A stretch of 64,000 bases of DNA, from the NCBI RefSeq assembly GCF_030362795.1, contig NZ_JAUCBM010000005.1, positions 62,001 through 126,000 on the forward strand, read 5' to 3'. Below are positions 53,685-63,741 of the stretch, one piece after another. The notes beneath the pieces are model-generated. The model did not search any database and was not told the origin of the DNA. It worked only from the letters and a program-made list of their open reading frames with translations. This DNA is from Pseudochrobactrum kiredjianiae. Its GTDB lineage: Bacteria > Pseudomonadota > Alphaproteobacteria > Rhizobiales > Rhizobiaceae. The position numbers and the translations under genes are program-made. Each line of letters opens with the position of its first letter. Positions within the stretch are counted from its first letter, which is position 1.

Positions 53685-56684
53685 TTAAAAGAAGCCTTTT
53701 TTCTGCCACCAACCGCCGCGCTTAGGCTGGTCAGATGGTTCTTCTTTCTTTTCAGATGGAGCAACCTGCGAGGTTACCACCGGCTTGGAAGCTTCCTGTG
53801 TGCTGCTACGTACACGTGCAGGCTTTTCAGGTGCTGGTTCAGCGGTAACTGGTTCCGCAGCCTCTGTCACAACAACAGCTTCAACGACTTCAGCCTGTGC
53901 CTCTGTAACCGGTTCTACTGCCTTTTTAGCGCGAGGCTTACGGGCAGGCTTGGCTGGCTTTTCCGCAGCTTTCTTGCGTGTGGTTTTAGCTGGAGCCTCA
54001 TCGGATACAGCTTCAACGACAGGGGCTTCAACTTCCGCAACAACCGATTCTGCAACAGTATCCGCTACTGTCACAATGGCTTCAACTACAGTTTCAGCTT
54101 CCGGCGCAGGTGCAGCTTTAGCAGAACGTGGCTTGGCAGCGCGCTTGCGCGTTGGCTTGCCGGTTTTCTTGTCCGACTCTGCAGGTGCCGCGGTTTCTGT
54201 AACAGTCTCAACCTTGGCAGACGCATGCTTTCTTGGTTGTGCAGTCGTTGCTGCCGGTTTTGTATTTGGCGTGAAGCCCACAAATTCCGGTTTTGGCAGC
54301 GGCTGTGCAGCTTTTTCGGCTGCCTGTTTATGCGCATTCAGACGCGAGATAGCTTCATCACGGCTGAAACCGATAAACTCAACCGCAGGTGTGCGGGTAT
54401 TTTCATATTCACCACGACGGTTTTTACGTCCGCCACGGCGGCCACGACGACGCTTCTTGCGACGATCTTCTTCAGACATGGACGCATTATCATCCGTGTC
54501 AGAGGCATCATCACTGTCATCTTCATCCGCTGCATTGTCGTCCTGCGCATCAGACGCATCACGATCGCGGCCATTCCGACGGCGACGGCGACGACGGCTG
54601 CGTTTGCGGTCATCAGCAGATTCTTCACGTGATGTCTCATCATCGGAAGAACCGGCTTCTGCCTCACCTTCATCTTCAACGTCGATGATTTCCGGATCGT
54701 TTTCTTCGTCATAAGGCATGAACTGGATGGTCTGCGGAACCGGATTAAGCGGACCGGCAGCCGGTGTGCCTTTATCAATAGCGAGATGCTGATGACCAAC
54801 AGTTTCATCAATCTGCAATTCAATGGTCAGACCGAAGCGGCTTTCCATTTCTGCCAGCAGATGACGTTTATGGTTCAACACATAAAGCGCTGTCGCCTGC
54901 GGTGCGCGAACAATAATATTGTTCTGCGAATTGCGCTGCAGGAATTCTTCAATCGAGCGGATGACATGCAGTGCCATCGAGGAATCCGAGCGGATCATAC
55001 CGGTGCCTGCGCAATGCGGACAAGGCTGCATGGTGCTTTCCAGCACGGAAGCGCGGATACGCTGACGCGACATTTCCAGCAGACCGAAATGCGAAATGCG
55101 GCCAACCTGAATGCGGGCGCGATCATCTTTCAGGCAATCTTTCATGCGTTTTTCAACGGCACGATTGTTGCGCTTTTCTTCCATATCAATGAAGTCAACC
55201 ACAACCAGACCGGCAAGGTCGCGCAGACGCAGCTGGCGTGCAACTTCTTCCGCTGCTTCCAGATTTGTCTGAAGTGCAGTTTCTTCAATCGAATTTTCAC
55301 GGGTCGAGCGACCGGAGTTCACGTCAATCGCCACCAAAGCTTCGGTCTGGTTGATGATGATGTAACCACCGGATTTCAGCGTCACCTGCGGGTGCAGCAT
55401 ACGGTCGAGCTGTGCTTCAATGCCTGTGCGGGCAAAGATCGGCGTTGTTTCACGGTATGGCTGAACAACACGCGCATGGGTCGGCATCAGCATCCGCATG
55501 AAATCTTTAGCTTCACGGTAGCCGGTTTCACCAGCCACCAGAATGTCCGTGATGTCTTTATTATAAAGATCACGGATCGAGCGCTTGATCAGATTGCCTT
55601 CTTCATAGACGAGGGCAGGTGCCTGCGACTGCATGGTGAGTGTGCGGACATTGTCCCACATGCGCATCAGATATTCATAGTCACGGCGCACTTCAGCCTT
55701 GGTGCGATTGGCACCGGCTGTACGCAGGATTACACCCATGCCCTGCGGCACTTCGAGTTCCTTGACGATATCTTTCAGGCGCTTGCGATCCTGAATATTG
55801 GTAATTTTACGCGAAATGCCGCCACCGCGCGCAGTGTTTGGCATCAGAACAGAATAACGGCCTGCAAGGGACAGATAGGTTGTGAGAGCCGCGCCTTTAT
55901 TGCCGCGCTCTTCTTTAACCACCTGAACCAGAACAATCTGGCGGCGCTTGATAACGTCCTGAATCTTGTAATGTTTACGATGAACGCGATTGCTGCCTGG
56001 CAGTTCTTCCATCGCATCTTCAGCGCCGACTGATTCAACCTGATCATCTTCATCATCATGGTCGTCATCATCGTCATCGCTGTCGGATACATGCTGCTTG
56101 CGCGGCGCTTTCTCACGGATCACCGGCTGATCGGAAGAAGCGGCCATAACAGCTGCATTGTCTTCCGCATCATCATTTGCGGTTTCCTGAGCCGCTTTCA
56201 ACTGAGCCTGAGCATAGGCTTCCTGTGCTTGTGCAGCGAAATCGCCGACAAATTCAGGCGCAGGAATCTGCGGAGCTGTAACATTGTTCCGATTGTTGTT
56301 CTGGTGACGGTTGCGACCGGAGCCACGACGATCATTGTGGCTGCGACGACCACGACGCGGCGCTTCTTCACGTTCGTCTTCATCTTCTTCACGTGCTGCA
56401 CGGGCTTCTGCTTCAAGCAGTGCTTTACGGTCAGCTTCCGGAATCTGGTAATAGTCCGGATGAATTTCCGAGAAGGCGAGGAAGCCATGGCGGTTGCCGC
56501 CATATTCCACGAATGCAGCCTGCAATGATGGCTCAACGCGTGTGACGCGTGCCAGATAAACATTGCCCTTTAATTGTTTTTTATGCTCAGATTCAAAATC
56601 GAATTCTTCGATTTTATTGCCGCGCACCACAACAACGCGCGTTTCCTCCGGGTGGGAGGCATCGATAAGCATTTTGTTCGACAT
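53685..56684 (-). CDS. rne: Ribonuclease E
   Basis: This essential endoribonuclease acts in mRNA decay and rRNA/tRNA processing. The 999-residue protein has an N-terminal S1 domain (about 35-285) split by a large, charged, low-complexity insert (about 90-240, rich in Glu, Asp, Arg, Asn), the DNase I-like catalytic core with VDVNSGRST (metal Asp) and VVDFIDMEEKRNN (second Asp), the zinc-link CPHCAGTG, and a long C-terminal region of acidic, Arg-rich (SRRRRRRRNGR) and Lys/Ala-rich stretches that should scaffold the degradosome. The insert in S1 is typical of alphaproteobacteria. Confidence 0.95.
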   Translation of the reverse strand: MSNKMLIDASHPEETRVVVVRGNKIEEFDFESEHKKQLKGNVYLARVTRVEPSLQAAFVEYGGNRHGFLAFSEIHPDYYQIPEADRKALLEAEARAAREEDEDEREEAPRRGRRSHNDRRGSGRNRHQNNNRNNVTAPQIPAPEFVGDFAAQAQEAYAQAQLKAAQETANDDAEDNAAVMAASSDQPVIREKAPRKQHVSDSDDDDDDHDDEDDQVESVGAEDAMEELPGSNRVHRKHYKIQDVIKRRQIVLVQVVKEERGNKGAALTTYLSLAGRYSVLMPNTARGGGISRKITNIQDRKRLKDIVKELEVPQGMGVILRTAGANRTKAEVRRDYEYLMRMWDNVRTLTMQSQAPALVYEEGNLIKRSIRDLYNKDITDILVAGETGYREAKDFMRMLMPTHARVVQPYRETTPIFARTGIEAQLDRMLHPQVTLKSGGYIIINQTEALVAIDVNSGRSTRENSIEETALQTNLEAAEEVARQLRLRDLAGLVVVDFIDMEEKRNNRAVEKRMKDCLKDDRARIQVGRISHFGLLEMSRQRIRASVLESTMQPCPHCAGTGMIRSDSSMALHVIRSIEEFLQRNSQNNIIVRAPQATALYVLNHKRHLLAEMESRFGLTIELQIDETVGHQHLAIDKGTPAAGPLNPVPQTIQFMPYDEENDPEIIDVEDEGEAEAGSSDDETSREESADDRKRSRRRRRRRNGRDRDASDAQDDNAADEDDSDDASDTDDNASMSEEDRRKKRRRGRRGGRKNRRGEYENTRTPAVEFIGFSRDEAISRLNAHKQAAEKAAQPLPKPEFVGFTPNTKPAATTAQPRKHASAKVETVTETAAPAESDKKTGKPTRKRAAKPRSAKAAPAPEAETVVEAIVTVADTVAESVVAEVEAPVVEAVSDEAPAKTTRKKAAEKPAKPARKPRAKKAVEPVTEAQAEVVEAVVVTEAAEPVTAEPAPEKPARVRSSTQEASKPVVTSQVAPSEKKEEPSDQPKRGGWWQKKGFF

Positions 56685-57941
56685 ATGTGTTTTTCCTTCC
56701 GGCGGAAAAACGTAAATCCAGAGGAACCAAGGGCTCTGACAAAGAGACGGCCAGAGACGCTACCTGAGCGCTGGTTCGTGTATATGCGTGATTGCCGGAT
56801 AAATTGAGCTTCTCCGGAACGCAGAGTACAGTCTTCACGCGCTGATGCCTTGCGGCACTCGCGATTTTCAGGCTGGTACTGGTCAAGTCTGCATGACCCA
56901 TAGCGGTTCCGATCGAAACGACCTCGAAAGACCTGATAAACAGGCCGATTATAGTGCCGCATCAATCCTTGAGGATAAAAAATGCAGCAATTCAAAAGTT
57001 TTGCGGCATTTTAAACGGCGTTGATAACAACGCACGATGCCGTAGATAACAGATTGCCGATTATGATTTCTCACATAGCCTGCAGTCTTTATGAGCTGTG
57101 GCCGGTGAAACCGTACCAGAGCTAAATCCTTCTTCGGTTACGCTTACCGCCGAATAATTTATGAAATTATCCTCCAAGCGGTTGTGCAGTTTTCTGACGA
57201 TTTTCATCGTCAGGTTCTGTGCTGATCTGCCACGATAAGAGCCTGTCCGCGGGTGTAAACCGGACGCTGAACAGAGAATGATTCCGATGGCAAATCTGTA
57301 ACCTGATAATGCTTTTAGGACCTGATCGATCCTGTGACAAGCAGAATATAATAGAGTGTTGCCCGTTGTTCAAATGAATAATCTGCGGATTTTTAAATTT
57401 AATGTTTTATTTCAATTAATTAGAGGCTTGGTTTAGAAAATGTCTCGGGCCGTTTGCAGCGATAGTTCGCAATCAAATTCTAAGCCGGCTTTGTTCGCTG
57501 GAAGATTTATTCAGCCTCATCATTTAATGCTGCAAAGAGCTGAAATTTGAACGCAAATAAAAACAATTATTCTGTTATGAAAATGATGCGCCTGACAAAG
57601 TATTTCATTAACTATAAAGCTCTAATTTCAAATGCGGATGCCTGACAGATATGGCAGTGCGTTTCTCGGGTGAATTGCGTTTGAGTGGTTTAAAATTTGC
57701 TATGGTGCTGTGAGGTGCCATGTATCTGCCGTAAAGACAGCCATAGTGCCGGATGAAAATGCAGATCATTTCTGCCTCTACAGCATAATTTCATATATTT
57801 GAATCAGTCTAAGGTGAAATTATGCAGCAAATATAATGTGTTAAAGTGACCTTTGTGCGCTCAAGAGGGCGCTCTAAAGCGATAGTCCCGTACGAATAAA
57901 GCCACCATGAAATTCAGCCTAACCGCAGTTTGATCAAGACA
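56685..57941. other. 1.26-kb divergent gap between rne and amiC
   Basis: This is the longest gene-free stretch in the window. The 300-400 bp next to rne probably are its 5' leader, which in other bacteria is long and folded for autoregulation by RNase E; short stems are visible (e.g. TTTTTCC/GGAAAAA at 56690-56713). Repeat copy 6 lies at 57779-57876. Between about 57000 and 57770 I see only AT-rich sequence, one 8-bp stem (CTGACGAT/ATCGTCAG, 57194-57213) and no supported gene. Confidence 0.5.
57779..57876 (+). repeat. Two-hairpin repeat, copy 6 (98 bp, eroded)
   Basis: H1 (57779-57830) has ACAGCATAATTTC/GAAATTATGC arms; H2 (from about 57840) has lost part of its outer arm (TTAAAGTGACC) and has GCGCTC/GGGCGC inside. 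It is the most degraded full copy, 66 bp upstream of the amiC start. Confidence 0.75.
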
Positions 57942-59219
57942 ATGTTTTTTAAAATTTCTGACAACCCGTTTGCCGGCATTTTGTCTGATTTTCTCAGTTA
58001 CAGACAAAATGCATTTACAGTGATGTTGGCAGCTCTGGTGGTAATGCTGCCAATGCGGGCGAGTGTTGCTGCGCAAAATACGGCTGAATTGTCGGCGCTG
58101 ACATTTCGGATGGCCGGAGATGAACTGCGCAGCCGTATTGTGGTGATGTTTGATGGTGAACCAAAAGCGCAAACGCATCTTCTTGAACGCCCGCATCGTC
58201 TTGTTATTGATCTGCCAGAGACAAATTTCGGCTTTGATAAAGAATCACTTGAGCCGCGGGGACTGATCACAGAAGTGCGCTATGGTTTGATCGCGCAAAA
58301 CCGCTCGCGTCTGATTTTGAATGCGAAAGGCCCGTTTAAAGTTGAGAAGCTTGAGGTTCTTAAAAACGAATCTTCAGCGGGTTACCGGATGGTTGTTGAT
58401 ATTGTTGCCAGCTCTAACCGTGAGTTTGCGCAGGCTCTAGCCTCAAACACCAATGCCGATGCTGCACTGGATGCGGGAGAGGCGGGTACGTCTCCGGGGA
58501 TTAGTGACACGTTGGGTTCCAGCCATCAATTTACGGTTATGATTGATCCGGGGCATGGCGGTATTGATAGCGGTGCTGAGAGTGTAGCTGGCACCTTAGA
58601 GAAAAATGTAACGCTTGCTTTTGGTCGTGAGCTTCGCGATGAACTCATGAAGAATAAAGACATTAATGTGCTGATGACCCGCGAGGATGATACGTTTTTG
58701 CGTTTGAGTGAGCGTGTGCGTCTGGCGCGCCAGCATGATACCGATCTGTTTATTTCGCTCCATGCGGATACGATCAGTCATAAGGATATTCGCGGTGCAA
58801 CGGTTTATACGCTTTCAGACAAGGCGTCTGATGATGTGGCGCGCGCTATGGCGGAACGTGAAAATAATTCGGATGCCAGTGCGGGCATCTATAATGAAGA
58901 AGCGCCGGTGGTTCACGATATATTGATGGAATTGACGCAGCGCGAAACCCATTCATTCTCGCTGAATTTTGCTGACGGGCTGGTTAAATCTTTGCAGGGT
59001 GAGGTTAATCTTATCAATAATCCTCATCGTTTTGCCGGGTTTCAGGTGTTACGTGCGCCGGATGTTCCGTCTGTTTTGGTGGAAATCGGTTATTTATCTA
59101 ATAAAGATGATGAGAAGCTGCTAAAAGACATAGCGTGGCGTAAACGGGCTGTAGAGCGAATTTCCCATGCTGTGGCTAAGTACTATACCTTGCGTAACAA
59201 TGTGCAGGCTCAGCCTTGA
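57942..59219 (+). CDS. amiC: N-acetylmuramoyl-L-alanine amidase (AmiC type)
   Basis: This periplasmic zinc amidase cleaves septal peptidoglycan for daughter-cell separation. The protein has a signal sequence (AFTVMLAALVVMLPMRASVA), an AMIN targeting domain (about 45-140, with ELSALTFRMAGDELRSRIVV) and the Amidase_3 domain with the zinc and catalytic residues in MIDPGHGGIDSG, TLEKNVTLAF, FISLHADT and LVEIGYLSN. A helical insert between the third and fourth motifs (SDKASDDVARAMAE to VHDILMELTQRE) is the autoinhibitory region of the E. coli AmiA/B/C type, which needs LytM-factor activation. Starts at 57930 (TTG), 57942 (ATG) and an internal Met are possible. Confidence 0.9.
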   Translation: MFFKISDNPFAGILSDFLSYRQNAFTVMLAALVVMLPMRASVAAQNTAELSALTFRMAGDELRSRIVVMFDGEPKAQTHLLERPHRLVIDLPETNFGFDKESLEPRGLITEVRYGLIAQNRSRLILNAKGPFKVEKLEVLKNESSAGYRMVVDIVASSNREFAQALASNTNADAALDAGEAGTSPGISDTLGSSHQFTVMIDPGHGGIDSGAESVAGTLEKNVTLAFGRELRDELMKNKDINVLMTREDDTFLRLSERVRLARQHDTDLFISLHADTISHKDIRGATVYTLSDKASDDVARAMAERENNSDASAGIYNEEAPVVHDILMELTQRETHSFSLNFADGLVKSLQGEVNLINNPHRFAGFQVLRAPDVPSVLVEIGYLSNKDDEKLLKDIAWRKRAVERISHAVAKYYTLRNNVQAQP

Positions 59220-59558
59220 AGATTGAGACGTGCCAATAAAGTTGAGTTGTGCAAAAAAAGTTGCGTCAAAAGCGTCACAGAAATGAATAAAGAGTTAAAA
59301 ACAGTAAATTCATCTTGTCTTTGACGCATTTGCTGTTCACTACCCGTTTGCACCTTAGTGTCAGGCTATGGCTTATGCATTTATTCTGTTTGAGTAGTTT
59401 GGTTTTTGCTCAGATCAGGGTAGAGAATAGGTGGCTTGGAGGAGTTCAACAGGAATAAAATGTTTTAGCGCTGCAAAGCCTGCTAAATTTGCCTGTGAAT
59501 TTTTACTAAGTTGATGATATATAATGCAGATAATCTGAAACGGAACACCGGATAAAAT
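59220..59558. other. Gap upstream of mrcA
   Basis: These 339 bp hold no repeat or gene I can support. GGAGGAG near 59437 is not followed by a usable frame. Confidence 0.45.
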
Positions 59559-62021
59559 ATGGTACGGCTTATCGGATATTTTTTCGGCATCGGTACGGTG
59601 CTAATGCTGATCGTGGCGGGGGGCGTTGCTTTTTTCGTCAACAGCATAAGCAAGGATCTGCCGGATTACGAAGTGCTGGCCAAATATGAGCCGCCGGTGA
59701 CAACGCGCGTTCATGCTGCAGACGGTAGTCTGATGGCTGAATATTACAAAGAACGCCGCATGTTCTTGCCGATTCAAGCTGTGCCGGATCGCGTAAAAGC
59801 GGCATTCGTTTCTGCAGAAGATAAAAGCTTTTATCAGCATCACGGTCTGGATTATCTCGGCCTGACCCGTGCGATGAGCACGAATATTGTCAATAAGCTG
59901 ACCGGTAATGACCGCCGCCCTGTGGGTGCGTCTACCATTACCCAGCAGGTTGCCAAGAATATGCTGCTCTCGTCCGAGCAGACCTATGACCGTAAAATCA
60001 AGGAAGCGATTGTTGCGCTGCGTATGGAGCGCACTTTCACCAAAGACCAGATTCTTGAGCTGTATCTCAATGAAATGTTCTTCGGTATGGGCGCTTACGG
60101 TATTGCCGGTGCCGCGCTAACCTATTTTGACAAGTCCGTGAATGAACTGACCATCAGCGAATCTGCCTATCTGGCTGCATTGCTCAAAGGTCCTGCAAAC
60201 TATCATCCGTATCGCTATGCCCAGCGCGCTGTCGAGCGCCGCAACTGGGTTATTGAGCGTATGGCGGAAAATGGCTTCATCAGTGCAGAAGATGCGAAAG
60301 AAGCCAAAGAAACACCGCTTGGCGTGAAACCGCATAATGCCGATGAACGCCTGTTCGCCAGTGAATATTTCGCTGAGGAAGTGCGTCGCCAGATCGTTTC
60401 GCGTTATGGCAATGCTTCTCTGCTCGAAGGCGGTCTTTCGGTGCGTACAACGCTTGATCCGCAATTGCAGATCAAAGCGCGTAAGACATTGCATAACGGT
60501 TTTATCCGCTATGACGAAGCGCAAGGCTATCGTGGTCCTGTTAAAAAACTGCCGATGAATGCCGATTGGGGACAGGAACTGGGCGAAGTTGCCGGTCTGA
60601 CCGACGTGCCTGAGTGGCAATTGGCGGTGGTTCTGGATGCGACACCGGATGTGCTGGAGATCGGACTTCAGCCTGTCCGTGATCCTTCAGGAAAAATCAG
60701 TGAAGAGCGTGTGACGGGGCGTGTAGCCGCTGCCGATATGAAATGGGCAATGCGCATGAATATCGCTGGCAAGCGTTCAACAGCTAAATCTCCGGCTGGT
60801 GTGCTTGATGTCGGCGATGTGATCTATGTCGAGAAAAAAGACGGTAATGCTTATCGTTTGCGTCAGGTGCCGAAAATCTCCGGTGCGCTGGTTGCCATGG
60901 ACCCGCATACCGGCCGCGTGCTGGCTATGGTTGGTGGTTTCTCCTATGCGCAGTCGGAATTTAACCGTGCAACGCAGGCTTATCGTCAGCCGGGTTCTGC
61001 TTTCAAACCTTTTGTCTATGCCGCTGCATTGGATAATGGCTATACGCCTGCATCCGTGGTGCTTGATGGCCCGATCTCTGTCGATCAGGGCGGTTCGCTC
61101 GGCGTATGGAGCCCGAAAAACTACTCCGGTAAGTTCTCAGGCCCTTCAACATTACGCTACGGTATTGAGCAATCACGTAACCTGATGACTGTGCGTCTGG
61201 CACAGGATATGGGCATGAAAACCGTTGCGGAATATGCAGAACGCTTTGGTATCTATGACAAGATGATGCCGGTGCTTGCCATGTCGCTTGGTGCCGGTGA
61301 AACCACTGTGCTGCGTATGGTGACAGGCTATTCGATTATGGCGAATGGCGGACGTTCGATCACGCCTTCGATGATTGACCGTGTGCAGGATCGTTACGGT
61401 AAGACCATTTTCAAACATGATATGCGTCAGTGCCAGAATTGTAATGCGGAAGAGTGGAATAATCAGGAAGAGCCTGAGCTGATTGATGATCGCGATCAGG
61501 TGCTTGATCCGATGACTGCTTATCAGATCACTTCTATGATGGAAGGTGTTGTTAAGCGCGGTACTGCCCGTATGTTGCTCAGCCTTAATCGTCCGCTTGC
61601 CGGTAAAACCGGTACGACAAATGATGAAAAAGATGCATGGTTTGTAGGCTTTACGCCGGATATGGTTGTTGGTCTTTACCTTGGTATGGATCAGCCGGCA
61701 GCGCTTGGTCGTGGCGGTACAGGTTCCGGTCTTGCGGTTCCGGTGTTCAAGGATTTCATGACCGTTGCAATGGCTAATGCGCCGAAAGTTGATTTCCGTG
61801 TTCCTGAAGGCATGACCATGATTGCGATTAACCGTCGTACAGGTATGCGCGCAACGCCGGGTGGCCCGGATGTGATTATGGAAGCCTTTAAACCGGGTAC
61901 AGGCCCTGCTGATAGCTATTCTGTTATCGGTGCGGATAGTTTCCAGGAAGGTTCGCCGGTGCAGCCGCAATCACCACAGGCCAATAAGGCAATCAATTCC
62001 GGATCGGGTGGTCTTTATTAA
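59559..62021 (+). CDS. mrcA: Penicillin-binding protein 1A
   Basis: This bifunctional peptidoglycan synthase is anchored in the inner membrane. The 820-residue protein has one N-terminal membrane helix, the GT51 glycosyltransferase domain (SAEDKSFYQHHGLDYLG with catalytic Glu87; GASTITQQVAKNMLL; LYLNEMFFG), an OB-like insert, and the transpeptidase domain with SAFK (Ser480), the SRN motif in EQSRNLMTVR and KTGTTNDEKDAW. It follows amiC, as in Brucella, and both act on the same wall. Confidence 0.96.
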   Translation: MVRLIGYFFGIGTVLMLIVAGGVAFFVNSISKDLPDYEVLAKYEPPVTTRVHAADGSLMAEYYKERRMFLPIQAVPDRVKAAFVSAEDKSFYQHHGLDYLGLTRAMSTNIVNKLTGNDRRPVGASTITQQVAKNMLLSSEQTYDRKIKEAIVALRMERTFTKDQILELYLNEMFFGMGAYGIAGAALTYFDKSVNELTISESAYLAALLKGPANYHPYRYAQRAVERRNWVIERMAENGFISAEDAKEAKETPLGVKPHNADERLFASEYFAEEVRRQIVSRYGNASLLEGGLSVRTTLDPQLQIKARKTLHNGFIRYDEAQGYRGPVKKLPMNADWGQELGEVAGLTDVPEWQLAVVLDATPDVLEIGLQPVRDPSGKISEERVTGRVAAADMKWAMRMNIAGKRSTAKSPAGVLDVGDVIYVEKKDGNAYRLRQVPKISGALVAMDPHTGRVLAMVGGFSYAQSEFNRATQAYRQPGSAFKPFVYAAALDNGYTPASVVLDGPISVDQGGSLGVWSPKNYSGKFSGPSTLRYGIEQSRNLMTVRLAQDMGMKTVAEYAERFGIYDKMMPVLAMSLGAGETTVLRMVTGYSIMANGGRSITPSMIDRVQDRYGKTIFKHDMRQCQNCNAEEWNNQEEPELIDDRDQVLDPMTAYQITSMMEGVVKRGTARMLLSLNRPLAGKTGTTNDEKDAWFVGFTPDMVVGLYLGMDQPAALGRGGTGSGLAVPVFKDFMTVAMANAPKVDFRVPEGMTMIAINRRTGMRATPGGPDVIMEAFKPGTGPADSYSVIGADSFQEGSPVQPQSPQANKAINSGSGGLY

Positions 62022-62063
62022 GACCGGACATCAAGGGAAATATTGACAGGCTTTATCACAATC

Positions 62064-62103
62064 AGCATACAGGCACTCTGAGCAGTGCCTGTATGCTTTT
62101 TTG
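62064..62103 (+). terminator. Terminator after mrcA
   Basis: AGCATACAGGCACT and AGTGCCTGTATGCT form a 14-bp stem, followed by six Ts. Confidence 0.92.
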
Positions 62104-62150
62104 TTAAAGTCATGCACTGACTACAAATCAATGATAAAGGAGCCGCAGCT

Positions 62151-63279
62151 ATGCGTGCCGAGATTGAGAACTTGGTTGTCGAAATCAAGCAGGCCATAAG
62201 CCTGCTGAGGAGGCATCTTTGACTGGGATCAGTCACTGAAGAAACTCGAATATCTGAATAGCCGTGCTGAAGATCCAAACCTGTGGAACGATCCGCAGGA
62301 AGCCCAAAAGCTGATGCGTGAACGCCAACAACTGGATGACAGCATCAACGGTATTCTCGCGCTGACCCGCTCGCTTGAAGATAATATCGAGCTGATTGCC
62401 ATGGGTGAAGAAGAGGGCGATAAGTCCATCATCACTGATGCGGAAAACGCTATTCGTGAGATTAAGGCTGATCTTGATAAGCGCCAGATTGAAATGCTGC
62501 TCAGCGGTGAAGCTGACGGCAATGATGCTTATCTGGAAGTTCATGCCGGTGCCGGTGGTACGGAAAGTCAGGACTGGGCGTCCATTCTTCTGCGCATGTA
62601 TTCGCGCTGGGGTGAGCGCGATGGCCGCAAAGTGGAAGTTCTGGAAGTTCAGAACGGGGAAGAAGCGGGTATTAAATCCGCAACGATCCTCGTGAAAGGC
62701 CATAACAGCTACGGTATGCTGAAAACAGAATCAGGCGTGCATCGTCTGGTACGTATTTCGCCGTTTGATTCCAATGCGCGCCGTCACACGTCTTTTGCCA
62801 GTATCTGGGTCTATCCTGTAATCGACGACAATATTGAAGTCGCGGTTACAGAATCAGATGTACGTATTGATACATACCGCGCTTCCGGTGCGGGCGGTCA
62901 GCACGTTAACACCACAGATTCGGCTGTTCGTATTACGCATATTGCTACCGGCATTGTGGTGCAGTGTCAGACACAGCGTTCGCAGCATAAAAATAAAGAG
63001 CAGGCATGGTCGATGCTTCGTGCCCGTCTTTATGAAGAAGAGCTGAAGAAGCGTGAAGATGCTGCCAATGAGGTTAACTCATCCAAGACCGATATCGGTT
63101 GGGGACATCAGATTCGTTCTTATGTCATGCAGCCTTATCAGTTGGTCAAAGACCTGCGTACCGGTGTTGAAAGCACAAGCCCTGATGATGTGCTGGATGG
63201 TGATCTGGATGAATTCATGGAAGCAGCTTTGGCACAGCGTGTGCATGGCACGGATGCCGATGTGCAGGACATTGATTGA
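62151..63279 (+). CDS. prfB: Peptide chain release factor 2, programmed +1 frameshift
   Basis: RF2 ends translation at UGA and UAA. The gene is in two frames: ATG 62151 to CTT at 62217-62219, then TGA (62220), with reading resumed in +1 at GAC 62221. The shift site AGGAGGCATCTTTGAC has the stimulatory Shine-Dalgarno-like AGGAGG just before CTT TGA, the classic RF2 autoregulation device. The joined protein has 375 residues, with the GGQ motif in [12 protein letters not shown] and a stop-recognition loop in the middle. AAGGAG precedes the ATG. The second frame alone would give a truncated protein. Confidence 0.96.
62208..62222 (+). promoter_or_regulatory. RF2 programmed frameshift site
   Basis: AGGAGG, CAT, CTT and the in-frame TGA: low RF2 lets ribosomes slip +1 on CTT, so RF2 controls its own synthesis. 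Confidence 0.95.
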
Positions 63280-63299
63280 TCTGATTAAATGATCAAAAC

Positions 63300-63337
63300 A
63301 AAAAACGCCGCTAAGTTTAGCTTAGCGGCGTTTTTTA
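63300..63337 (+). terminator. Terminator after prfB
   Basis: ACGCCGCTAAG and CTTAGCGGCGT pair around TTTAG and are followed by a T run; A-rich sequence on the other side makes it usable in both directions. Confidence 0.9.
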
Positions 63338-63384
63338 TTATCAGAGCGAGCGCCGTGTGGCAGGTTAAGCGTGACACACTCTCG

Positions 63385-63741
63385 TTATTTCGGCACTGGT
63401 CCGGTGATAAAAGGGTCAATACCGGCAAAACTGGCTGGCAGATCGAGGTCGGCCGCACCTTCATGAAATTTGGCAGTATAGGCCTGATCCGGCATTGGCG
63501 GCATCGGCTGTGCAACGGCCACTTGTTCAGTCTGCAATGTCAGGCCTGTTTCTGATAGCGGTGCTTGGGCAGGCAGTACGGATGCAGCTAAAGCACCGGC
63601 AACAAGCGCACTGGCTGCGATGCTGTAGCCGAGCAGGCCGGCCAGCAGAAAACTACCTGCACGGCGTTGTAAGCGCAGCAGTGTCGCAGAGGCGGATATG
63701 TTTGAACCGTTGCGGGCCATGATCTTACCTGTGACTGACAT
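63385..63741 (-). CDS. Hypothetical membrane protein
   Basis: I do not recognise this protein of about 118 residues. It has a basic N terminus, one membrane or signal segment (AGSFLLAGLLGYSIAASALVAGALAASVL) and a Pro-rich polar tail (PMPPMPDQAYTAKF). GGAG seven bases before ATG 63741 supports this start; ATG 63765 is also possible. It is convergent with prfB. Confidence 0.65.
   Translation of the reverse strand: MSVTGKIMARNGSNISASATLLRLQRRAGSFLLAGLLGYSIAASALVAGALAASVLPAQAPLSETGLTLQTEQVAVAQPMPPMPDQAYTAKFHEGAADLDLPASFAGIDPFITGPVPK

Noticed and set aside
53785-54714. 309-codon frame opposite rne
   Set aside because: It is a shadow of the low-complexity C-terminal region of RNase E; the Ser/Arg/Ala-rich product follows from the opposite strand.
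57167-57373. 68-codon minus-strand frame in the rne-amiC gap
   Set aside because: There is no ribosome binding site and the product looks random; composition does not resemble coding sequence here.
63342-63388. AGAGCGAGCGCCGTGTGGC, similar to the start of H2
   Set aside because: The matching right arm is missing and the inner stem does not pair, so it cannot be called a repeat copy from this sequence.
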